Shown in pieces: positions 55,955-64,000 of a stretch of DNA of 64,000 nt. The stretch spans positions 1,986,001 to 2,050,000 of the forward strand of contig NZ_CP014335.1 of NCBI RefSeq assembly GCF_001610955.1, read 5' to 3'. Made by a program: the position numbers and the translations under genes. The stretch's first letter is position 1. Every line of letters starts with the position of its first letter. The notes beneath the pieces are model-generated. The model ran no database searches, had not been told where the DNA came from, and was given only the letters and a program-made list of their open reading frames with translations. Origin of the DNA: Geobacillus thermoleovorans. Its GTDB lineage: Bacteria > Bacillota > Bacilli > Bacillales > Anoxybacillaceae.

Positions 55955-56173
55955 TGCAGCCAATAAAAGTGCAGCTTCATGACTTATTTATTTCATTACT
56001 ACCATTATGACGATAAGAAGCGATTTATGCCGGTTTGCTTTTTTAAATCCTAACTCAACTCGTTGTCACCTTTCTTTTCCTTAGGCAGTCATCACGTTTC
56101 GTTGTTCAAAAAGTTGCGAAACGCATCGTCATGTAATAAAGTGGACTTGACACCAAAAAAAGGAGTGAACGAT

Positions 56174-57415
56174 ATGGATCGCTGGGAAAACGAGTTACAC
56201 AAATACGCTGAATTGGCCGTGAAAGTCGGCGTCAACATTCAGCCTGGGCAAACGCTGTTCGTCAACGCCCCGCTCGAGGCGGCGCCGCTCGTCCGCAAAA
56301 TCGCCAAAACCGCGTACGAAACCGGGGCGAAACACGTGTATGTCGAGTGGAACGACGAGGCGCTTACTTACATTAAATTTCACTACGCCCCAGAGGAAGC
56401 GTTTTCCGAGTATCCGATGTGGCGGGCGAGAGCGATGGAAGAACTCGCCGAACAAGGCGCTGCCTTTTTATCCATTTACGCCCCGAACCCGGACTTATTG
56501 AAAGATGTTGATCCGAAGCGGATCGCCACCGCCAATAAAACGGCCGCCCAAGCGCTCGCCAACTACCGGAGCGCCATTATGGCCGATCGGAACTGCTGGT
56601 CGCTCATTTCCGTCCCCACACCGGCGTGGGCGCAAAAAGTATTTGGCGATCTGCGTGATGAAGAAGCCATCGACAAATTATGGGAAGCGATTTTCCGCAT
56701 CACCCGCATCGACCAAGACGATCCGATCGCTGCCTGGCGCGAACATAACGATCGGCTCGCCCGCATCGTCGATTACTTAAACAACAAGCAATACAAACAG
56801 CTCGTTTACGAAGCGCCCGGCACCAATCTCACGGTCGAACTCGTCGACGGGCACGTCTGGCACGGCGGCGCGGCGACGAGTCAAAGCGGCGTGCGCTTCA
56901 ATCCCAACATCCCGACCGAAGAAGTGTTTACCATGCCGCATAAAGACGGCGTCAACGGCACGGTGCGCAACACGAAGCCGCTCAATTACAACGGCAACGT
57001 GATCGATGGGTTTACGCTCACGTTCAAAGACGGTCAAGTCGTCGACTTCAGCGCCGAACAAGGATATGAGACGCTTAAGCATTTGCTTGACACCGATGAC
57101 GGGGCGCGCCGCCTCGGGGAAGTCGCCCTCGTGCCGCACCAATCGCCGGTGTCGCTGTCCAATCTCATTTTTTACAACACGCTGTTTGACGAAAACGCCG
57201 CTTGCCATTTGGCGCTCGGCAAGGCGTATCCGACCAATATCGAGAACGGCGCTTCATTGTCCAAAGACGAACTCGACCGTCGCGGCGTCAACGACAGCCT
57301 CGTCCACGTCGACTTTATGATCGGCTCAGCTGATCTGAACATTGACGGCGTGACGAAAGACGGGAAGCGAGAGCCGATTTTCCGCAGCGGCAACTGGGCA
57401 TTCGAACTGGCGTAA
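56174..57415 (+). CDS. M29-family aminopeptidase (AmpS/aminopeptidase II type)
   Basis: 413 residues from ATG 56174, with AAAAGGAGTG upstream; the 37 codons before it lie in poor sequence. Metal ligands of M29 peptidases are present: Glu in PTEEVFTMPH and GEVALVPH, His and Tyr around FYNTLFDENAACH, and His-x-Asp in LVHVDFMIG. Broad-specificity cobalt-stimulated aminopeptidase of thermophilic bacilli. Confidence 0.9.
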   Translation: MDRWENELHKYAELAVKVGVNIQPGQTLFVNAPLEAAPLVRKIAKTAYETGAKHVYVEWNDEALTYIKFHYAPEEAFSEYPMWRARAMEELAEQGAAFLSIYAPNPDLLKDVDPKRIATANKTAAQALANYRSAIMADRNCWSLISVPTPAWAQKVFGDLRDEEAIDKLWEAIFRITRIDQDDPIAAWREHNDRLARIVDYLNNKQYKQLVYEAPGTNLTVELVDGHVWHGGAATSQSGVRFNPNIPTEEVFTMPHKDGVNGTVRNTKPLNYNGNVIDGFTLTFKDGQVVDFSAEQGYETLKHLLDTDDGARRLGEVALVPHQSPVSLSNLIFYNTLFDENAACHLALGKAYPTNIENGASLSKDELDRRGVNDSLVHVDFMIGSADLNIDGVTKDGKREPIFRSGNWAFELA

Positions 57416-57518
57416 TCGGTTTCGCCAGCTCTAAACAATAAGGCTGCGCCAAACGAGCGGCCAGACCCGACCGTTGGCGCAGCCTTATTCCGTTCAAGCA
57501 CGGTTTCACACGGAACGA

Positions 57519-60293
57519 TCAGACCGAACCGATGGGGTTGTTTTCATCCTGCCGCAAGTGCACAGCGGCAGATGCCGCCTGCGCCAGCTGCTCGCATTGC
57601 CGCAAACGAATGCCAAAGAGCACGAGCGGGTCGCGGTACGCCTCAGGGTTTTTGCGCATATGTTTGAGCTCGCCTTCCTGGGCAGCGATCTCCAGCTCCA
57701 GCCGTTTCAACGTTTCATCGAGCGCCGTCAATGGCGCATGGAAAAATTGAGTGACATCACGCTCAAGCGATTTGGCAAACCATTCAAACGGCAGCAACAA
57801 CTGCTGGATGATCGCCTCCACCACCTCAGCGTAATCTTGCGTCTGGATCAACTGCTTATACTTTTGCGCCAGCATCGCCTTGTTTTGCGCAAAGGCACCG
57901 AGCAGTTTGCCCGCCCCTTTCAACAGCAGCTGGCTTGGCGTTCTCCGCAAGAAAACGTTCACCTTGTCAATTTGCACCCCGTTGATCAACCGATCCGTAT
58001 CGCGCCGCCAATCGGCGAGAAGGCGAAAATCGCATTCGAGCTTGAGCCGTTCCTGGCCGAACATGGCGTTAAACCCTTCGCCCATTTCATGCAAAAACAC
58101 CTGGCATTCGTTGAATTCGTCTTCCGTCGCTGCAATCCACTGTTCCATGGCGCGGCGCAGCTTTGGCAGCGCCTCTTCATCAAGGTAAGCGCGAAGCCGT
58201 TCGTTCGCTTTGTCGTTCAGTTCAAGATGCAAGCGGGAAAAATCCCTGTCTTCGCTCACAAGATCCGCCATGCTGCGCAACAGATCGGGAATCGCCGTCA
58301 ACAGCTCGCCCCGCATTTCCGCCAAGACGGTGTGGAACGACTTTGCCGTTTTGGCCGTTTTCTCCTCTTGCAGGTCGCCAAGCTGATGAATGGCGCCGCT
58401 GAGTTTGGCCGCCATTTCTTTTTTCCATACGACCAGCTCCGCCAGTCGACTTTCCGCCTCGGCTCGCTGCCGGAACAAATGAGCGATGAACTGGCGGATC
58501 GTCGTTAAAATCGCTTCCTCGCGGCGGACAGGGGACACGCATCGGCGCATCTCCTCAAGCCAGCCGACGAGGGCTTGCTGCTGCTTGCGGCTTGGCGCAT
58601 GCGGCGAATAGACCATGACATTGGCCTCCGGAACGATCGTACGAACGTGCGCTTCCACTTCCTCAACGATTCTCGCCGTCTCCTCTTCATCCACCATCCC
58701 GTCGCCCGGAGGAAGCAAAACGTACATCGGCGCAGACGGCGCCCGCTCGCGAAGCTGCAGCATCAACTGTTCATCGGCGCTAGAAAACGGATCCTCGCCG
58801 TTGAGAAGAAAAAGAATGCTGTCAGCAAGCGAAAACGACACAAGCGCTTCATGGTCGGATGAAGCGCGCCCGCCGAGCGGGCCGATATCCAACAAGACAA
58901 TCCCTTGCGGCACGAGTGAAAACGGCGCCGTGCATTCAATGACAGCGTCATCGGAGAATCGGCTTCCGCGGCCGCCCGTTGCCTGTTGAAATTCGTCAAT
59001 GCTCGAAAAAACGGTAAACTGGTCGTCGCTGATTTTCGCGACTTCCATCTCCCCGCCGTTTCTCCACGCAAGCACCGGCGCAGATGGCGCCGCCAACGCT
59101 GCCTCGCCGACCAACGTCCGCAAAAACGCCAACCGCTCATGGCGCGACGCCCCAGCGACCAAAACGAAATGCGTCCGCGAATCAGACAGCTGCCGCACGA
59201 ACCAGCGGAAGCGGAAATGCGAGCCCGCCCGCTGCTCTTCCGCCCAATCGGCAATTTCTTCAAATAGCGACACACCCGCTTCCCCAGCTTGCCGTTTCGC
59301 ATGGACGAGCCGCTTAGCGGCGTCGTTGACCGTCTCTTCTTCAAACGCCTCAGGAAATTTCTCACTCCACGCCAACAAGGCAGCCGCGGCCACCGCTGTC
59401 TCCGGACCGTCGGCTAAACTCACCCAGCTTTTGACAAGCGGTGGCACCACTTCCACCAACTCTTTCAATCGGTACGGGCCTTTCATCAATCCTGCATAGG
59501 CTTCCCCTAAAAGGCCAGGAATTCGCTTCCAGTCGTAGTCGCGGCCGATCGACAACTCATCATAGAGGCGATTCCACTCCGCGAGCCACGAAAAATAGAG
59601 GTCACCATCCCGATAACCGTTCCATAGCGCCTGCACAAGCCGTTCAAACTTCACCCGATCCGTTTCGTACAACAGCGCCAGGCAGCGTGAAAACCGCGCA
59701 GGCGCCATCGTTCGCGCATGTCCTTGTTCCACATAACCGGTCAAGATGTCCGCCCAGCGGCGCGCCGACGTCCGCACCGCCTCTCCTAAAGCAAGCTCGA
59801 CGGCGCTTTCCCAATCACCTTGCTCCTCGAAAAAGGCGCGCGCCCATTCGGTCATGTTCGGATAATCCGGATACAACGTCACACCGCGCTTAATCATATC
59901 ATCCGCTTTCGCGTTTTCCCCCAACTCACGGTAGAGCGAAAACAGGCGCAAAATGATTTCCGCATGCAACGTTTCGCTTTCCGTCTCAATCGAACGGTAC
60001 AGCTCCTCGGCCAGCTCGAGCCGTCCAAGCTCATAGTAGCTGTCGGCGATATTTTTTTGCGCCCACGGGCGCAAATCGTCGTGATGGACTTGTTCCCATT
60101 TCAAGATCGCCGCTTCGTAGTCGCGGCGGTGGAAATACACTTCCCCTTGGGCAAAGCGAATCGACGACAAATCAGCGCCATCCCGATGCGCCGTGAAAAA
60201 CATATCGCCAAGCGCGCTGACAACGTCGCGTTCCCCCGCCTCGACGAGCGTCTCGTAAAATGTTTTATGAACAAGTTGCTGTTCAAACCCCAT
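57519..60293 (-). CDS. Large TPR protein with degenerate dynamin-like GTPase region
   Basis: 924 residues from ATG 60293, chosen for AGGTG upstream over an ATG 13 codons earlier. Residues about 1-180 form TPR-like helical repeats (YYELGRLELAEELYR). The middle shows a GTPase-like order (VLVAGASRHERLAFL, IVLLDIGPLGG, SILFLLNGEDPFS) but no G-x4-GKS, so nucleotide binding is doubtful. The C-terminal 350 residues are long amphipathic helices like a dynamin stalk. Function unknown; membrane remodelling or stress response is a guess. Confidence 0.7.
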   Translation of the reverse strand: MGFEQQLVHKTFYETLVEAGERDVVSALGDMFFTAHRDGADLSSIRFAQGEVYFHRRDYEAAILKWEQVHHDDLRPWAQKNIADSYYELGRLELAEELYRSIETESETLHAEIILRLFSLYRELGENAKADDMIKRGVTLYPDYPNMTEWARAFFEEQGDWESAVELALGEAVRTSARRWADILTGYVEQGHARTMAPARFSRCLALLYETDRVKFERLVQALWNGYRDGDLYFSWLAEWNRLYDELSIGRDYDWKRIPGLLGEAYAGLMKGPYRLKELVEVVPPLVKSWVSLADGPETAVAAAALLAWSEKFPEAFEEETVNDAAKRLVHAKRQAGEAGVSLFEEIADWAEEQRAGSHFRFRWFVRQLSDSRTHFVLVAGASRHERLAFLRTLVGEAALAAPSAPVLAWRNGGEMEVAKISDDQFTVFSSIDEFQQATGGRGSRFSDDAVIECTAPFSLVPQGIVLLDIGPLGGRASSDHEALVSFSLADSILFLLNGEDPFSSADEQLMLQLRERAPSAPMYVLLPPGDGMVDEEETARIVEEVEAHVRTIVPEANVMVYSPHAPSRKQQQALVGWLEEMRRCVSPVRREEAILTTIRQFIAHLFRQRAEAESRLAELVVWKKEMAAKLSGAIHQLGDLQEEKTAKTAKSFHTVLAEMRGELLTAIPDLLRSMADLVSEDRDFSRLHLELNDKANERLRAYLDEEALPKLRRAMEQWIAATEDEFNECQVFLHEMGEGFNAMFGQERLKLECDFRLLADWRRDTDRLINGVQIDKVNVFLRRTPSQLLLKGAGKLLGAFAQNKAMLAQKYKQLIQTQDYAEVVEAIIQQLLLPFEWFAKSLERDVTQFFHAPLTALDETLKRLELEIAAQEGELKHMRKNPEAYRDPLVLFGIRLRQCEQLAQAASAAVHLRQDENNPIGSV

Positions 60294-60540
60294 GTCGATC
60301 ACCTGACTCGTATATTTGCCATGCATGTTCATTGTATGGCACGTTTTCTAATTTTATTTCTATCCTATACATTTTAACAAACTTTCGCCGCCATGAACGT
60401 TTCAATTTGTTTTCATTTGCGAGACAAAATTCGACCCAATATGCGATGAGGCCAACCAAAGGAACTTTCAATGGTGGTTACGGCCACGAACCACTTTGTT
60501 CTTTTACGTCTACAAATGCTAAAAAGACGAGGGAAAATAA

Positions 60541-60576
60541 AAAAGCACGTAACCATTCGAGTAGGTTAAGTGCTTC
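60541..60576 (-). terminator. Terminator of the immunity-like gene
   Basis: AAGCAC-TAACC and GGTTA-GTGCTT pair, then TTTTTTATTTT on the minus strand. The stop codon of the gene at 60566 lies inside the stem. Confidence 0.75.
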
Positions 60577-60850
60577 TCGTCGACAATTTCTTAATCGTTT
60601 GATATTTTTCCTCTACTTTGTTCCTCAGCTCTTCTTCTCCGATATACTCATCGTCGTCCTCTCTATGAAGAGGGTTAGGCTCATACCAGTCGCACGCTTC
60701 CGAAATATCATCAAACGCGTCGATGTACTTTTCGTCTAAATCTCCATCATCGAAATAAGATGCATATATAGCAGGAAAATCATAAGAAAATTGCTCTGGC
60801 GGCAAATTTCCTTCAAGATCGTCTTCGATGCACTGCAACAAATCATCCAT
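60566..60850 (-). CDS. Colicin-D-immunity-like small acidic protein
   Basis: 94 residues, very acidic. PPEQFSYDFPAIYASYF, DAFDDISEACDWYEPNP and YIGEEELRNKVEEK follow the pattern of colicin-D-type immunity proteins. GGAGGG lies 8 bases before the ATG. A matching toxin should be adjacent; only a 63-residue scrap is found upstream. The identification is by pattern and not certain. Confidence 0.5.
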   Translation of the reverse strand: MDDLLQCIEDDLEGNLPPEQFSYDFPAIYASYFDDGDLDEKYIDAFDDISEACDWYEPNPLHREDDDEYIGEEELRNKVEEKYQTIKKLSTRST

Positions 60851-60923
60851 CGATTTCCCTCCAATCTTTTTTTGGATTCTTTCTAGAAAGCTGGTGATTT
60901 AGTGAAGAAGGTTGATGGCCCAC

Positions 60924-61115
60924 CTATTTTTCAATTAGAGAAACTTTGACAAACGGGCTTGCGATTCTGATCCAACGCCGTTGATTTGCCCGCAACGCCC
61001 CGTTTTTCACCGGGCTTCTAGTAACAATACTAACAATTTCGCCAGTATCATTAGCTTGTATGACAGCTATACCGTCTTTAAAATACACCGTTGTTCGCAT
61101 ATCTAGCGTGGCCAA
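60924..61115 (-). pseudogene. Possible toxin C-terminal remnant
   Basis: 63 residues in an open frame that continues upstream without a proper start. RTTVYFKDGIAVIQANDTGE looks like the strand-rich C-terminus of BECR-type ribonuclease toxins. Next to an immunity-like gene this suggests a decayed polymorphic toxin. Weak evidence. Confidence 0.3.
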
Positions 61116-61185
61116 AAGTATGGGAAATTCAAACAGAACACAATCAAGTAATCGTATTGATCGAGGTATCTTTTGATGCCAAAAA

Positions 61186-61462
61186 TTATATCATATGTAG
61201 CAACGTTTTAAAGGCTCTATATCCAAAGCTTATACCAAATCCAATCAAAGAAATCCCTGCAGCAACAGATAACCATTTTAGCCACTTTTGACTTATCATT
61301 TTTCTTCCCAAATGTACAGAGAGTGCTACTGTAAAATCCCATAATGCGATCCCCAGAAATATCGCACTACTTTTAGCAAGTGCATGATACCTTTCAATAG
61401 AATTCAATTCCATCGCTAATACAGATCCATAGATGCTAACCCAAAAAACAATATTTCTACTC
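61186..61462 (-). pseudogene. LysE/RhtB-family exporter, C-terminal fragment
   Basis: About 90 residues. FWVSIYGSVLAMELN, FLGIALWDFTVAL, WLKWLSVAAGISLIGFG and GYRAFKTLL are typical of the last two membrane helices of LysE exporters. The N-terminal half is absent. 61463-61676 shows no gene. Confidence 0.6.
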
Positions 61463-61676
61463 TCACATCATAGACGAGAAGGAACAAAAAGAATCGCGGC
61501 AGGTAGATCAAACCATGATGGAACTCTATAATGCCCTGTGATCACCGTGCAAAATTCGTGCAAAATTTTTTCGGATCCTATCGTTTTTTTCGGGATTCCC
61601 AAAAAATGAAAAACGACCGCAAACGCGATCGTATCAAGGGTTTTGAGGATTTTAACCGGAACGAATCGTATGTAAG

Positions 61677-61728
61677 TGGCGTCCCAGGAGAGAACTCGAA
61701 CTCCCGACCGACGGCTTAGGGCCGATGC
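61677..61728 (-). pseudogene. 3' half of tRNA-Arg, broken
   Basis: The bases match the 3' half of the intact tRNA-Arg at 62259 (CTAAGCCGTCGGTCGGGAG...CCTGGGACGCCA), with one added base in the T arm. Its 5' half is separated from it by repeat sequence. Confidence 0.75.
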
Positions 61729-62145
61729 CCCTTCCTCTACAAGCTTACTCGAAGAAGATGGATGCGTCGGGGCAACTCGCAGTTGTTTCAAAGAAGCTAT
61801 TGCTCGTTGCTCTATCCTGCTGAGCTGCTGGGACATCATCAACAGGACACCCCAACATTCCCGCTGCCCCTTCCTCTACAAGCCGATTCGAAGAAGCCCG
61901 ATGCGTCGGGGCAACTCGCAGTTGTTTCAAAGAAGCTATTGCTCGTTGCTCTATCCTGCTGAGCTGCTGGGACATCATCGACAGAACACTCCAATATTCC
62001 CGCTGCCCCTTCCTCTACAAGCTTACTCGAAGAAGATGGATGCGTCGGGGCAACTCGCAGTTGTTTCAAAGAAGCTATTGCTCGTTGCTCTATCCTGCTG
62101 AGCTGCTGGGACATCATCGACAGAACACTCCAATATTCCCACTGT
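61729..62145 (-). repeat. 139-bp tandem repeat array, block 1 (three units)
   Basis: CTTCCTCTAC recurs at 61731, 61870 and 62009, exactly 139 bp apart. On the minus strand each unit begins with a tRNA-Arg-like 5' half (GTCCCAGCAGCTCAGCAGGA) followed by about 108 bp of unrelated sequence. 139 is not a multiple of 3, so it is not protein-coding. Confidence 0.85.
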
Positions 62146-62258
62146 CGGCTCTTATAACCAAATAAAAAATTCCCCTCTCGCACATGGAATCAATCTTCTT
62201 TCCTGGCGATCGGAGAACTTCGTTCCAGCGCCTTTTGCGCGTTCTTTTTGTATGGAAA

Positions 62259-62335
62259 TGGCGTCCCAGGAGAGACTCGAACTCCCGACCGACGGCTTAG
62301 AAGGCCGCTGCTCTATCCTACTGAGCTACTGGGAC
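62259..62335 (-). tRNA. tRNA-Arg (TCT)
   Basis: Complete cloverleaf: acceptor GTCCCAG/CTGGGAC, D arm GCTC/GAGC, anticodon loop CTTCTAA (TCT), T loop TTCGAGT. CCA is encoded. It lies between two blocks of repeats derived from its own 5' half. Confidence 0.93.
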
Positions 62336-62361
62336 ATAGTAATCATGATGACACTCTCATT

Positions 62362-62615
62362 ATTCCGCTGCCCCTTCCTCTACAAGCCGATTCGAAGAAG
62401 CCCGATGCGTCGGGGCAACTCGCAGTTGTTTCAAAGAAGCTATTGCTCGTTGCTCTATCCTACTGAGCTGCTGGGACATAATCAACAGGACACCCCAACA
62501 TTCCCGCTGTCCCTTCCTCTACAAGCCTACTCAAGGAAGCTTGGTGCATCAGGACAACTCGTAGCCATTTCGAAGATGACTTTGCTCGTTGCCCTATCCA
62601 GCTGAGCTGCTGGAA
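62362..62615 (-). repeat. 139-bp repeat array, block 2 (two units)
   Basis: CTTCCTCTAC at 62374 and 62513, again 139 bp apart. The second unit is more diverged (GTTCCAGCAGCTCAGCTGGA). Confidence 0.8.
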
Positions 62616-62651
62616 CAATATCCATACGATATTCACGATAAAATAAAGGAA

Positions 62652-62722
62652 AGCGGGTGATGGGAATCGAACCCACGACTTCAGCTTGGGAAGCTGAGGT
62701 TTTACCATTAAACTACACCCGC
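62652..62722 (-). tRNA. tRNA-Gly (CCC)
   Basis: Acceptor GCGGGTG/CACCCGC, anticodon loop TTCCCAA, T loop TTCGATT. CCA not encoded. Confidence 0.9.
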
Positions 62723-62824
62723 ATGATCAATATCATTAGGACTTGTCTTAGAAACGACTGCAATAAAAATATAATCGCTAATTGTTTTTTTTGTCAATAT
62801 CTTTTTTTGAAGTTAGTTAATAAA

Positions 62825-62898
62825 CGCGCTCGAGAGGATTCGAACCCCTAACCTTCTGATCCGTAGTCAGATGCTCTATCCAATTGAGCTACGAGCGC
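62825..62898 (-). tRNA. tRNA-Arg (ACG)
   Basis: Acceptor GCGCTCG/CGAGCGC, D arm GCTC/GAGC, anticodon loop CTACGGA, T loop TTCGAAT. CCA not encoded. Confidence 0.93.
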
Positions 62899-62908
62899 AT
62901 GATGGAAA

Positions 62909-62980
62909 AGCGGAAGACGGGACTCGAACCCGCGACCCCCACCTTGGCAAGGTGGTGTTCTACCACTGAACTACTTCCGC
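62909..62980 (-). tRNA. tRNA-Gly (GCC)
   Basis: Acceptor GCGGAAG/CTTCCGC, anticodon loop TTGCCAA, T loop TTCGAGT. CCA not encoded. It is the first tRNA after the 23S gene. Confidence 0.94.
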
Positions 62981-63038
62981 ATCATGAGAAGAATTCATTC
63001 CTTCAAAACTAGATAACCGTCGGAAGAAGCCGCTTATA

Positions 63039-64000
<962 letters not shown>

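Noticed and set aside
57474..58508. 344-residue plus-strand frame
   Set aside because: Antisense shadow of the TPR/dynamin-like gene; it shows no family motifs.
61745..62183. Several overlapping open frames in the repeat array (such as those starting MMSQQLSRIEQRAI)
   Set aside because: They come from the 139-bp tRNA-derived repeat; the unit is not a multiple of three and there is no ribosome site.
61677..62615. CRISPR array
   Set aside because: The units are contiguous 139-bp repeats without variable spacers, and no cas genes are present.

Overview
The window looks like a chromosomal segment of a thermophilic, endospore-forming Bacillaceae, most likely Geobacillus or a close relative. Supporting signs are strong AGGAGG-type ribosome sites, an H-type small acid-soluble spore protein behind a textbook sigma-G promoter, a BclB-like exosporium protein, a BirA box before bioF, IS630/IS110/IS605-type elements and a Bacillus-type rRNA/tRNA cluster. 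The genus is inferred from gene content and remembered family resemblance; no search was run.

Layout. (1) 1-6.1 kb, minus strand: a PRD-type regulator followed by an ascorbate/galactitol-type PTS (EIIA, EIIB, EIIC), then a phosphotriesterase-family hydrolase and a creatininase-family protein cut by the window edge. An IS110 relic and a dispersed repeat split the presumed operon. (2) 6.2-10.3 kb: a decayed exosporium locus with a broken glycosyltransferase and a frameshifted BclB-like gene, carved up by two inverted IS630 copies. One copy carries a 150-bp MITE-like insertion whose empty site survives in the other. (3) 10.5-12.3 kb: a stand-alone trpB and a small Cys-rich protein. (4) 12.5-26.3 kb: an AT-rich defence island. 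It holds a DNA phosphorothioation operon in the order dndC-dndD-dndE-dndA, a convergent operon with a second DndD-like ATPase, a DndE-like protein and a 57-residue protein, then an AddB-like protein with a four-Cys cluster but no recognisable nuclease motif, a UvrD-family helicase and a NERD nuclease-like protein. dndB and dndFGH are not seen. This is the strongest candidate for an unusual system, perhaps related to the published DndCDEA-PbeABCD defence.

(5) 26.5-28.1 kb: small membrane-protein paralogs. (6) 28.1-41.3 kb: a sugar or glycoside regulon, with a LacI regulator, two Gfo/Idh/MocA oxidoreductases, a ThuA-like protein and a sugar isomerase/epimerase. A three-gene ABC importer nearby is tied to it by four copies of one 14-bp operator, TGTAATCGATTACA. 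Between them lie a GNAT acetyltransferase, an MFS transporter and a MaoC-type protein. (7) 41.3-47.8 kb: glutaminase, two Uma2-type proteins, tRNA-Pro, bioF, sspH, a VOC protein and a YhfC-type membrane protease. (8) 47.7-49.9 kb: a TnpB-only IS605-type element flanked by two truncated genes. (9) 49.9-60.3 kb: acyl-CoA ligase, DoxX, a 4-hydroxyphenylacetate 3-monooxygenase-type protein, a sodium:solute symporter, an M29 aminopeptidase and a large TPR/degenerate dynamin-like protein. (10) 60.5-64 kb: a colicin-D-immunity-like gene, gene relics, a 139-bp repeat array built from tRNA-Arg pieces, tRNA genes and the 3' part of a 23S rRNA gene, with no 5S gene visible between 23S and the tRNAs.
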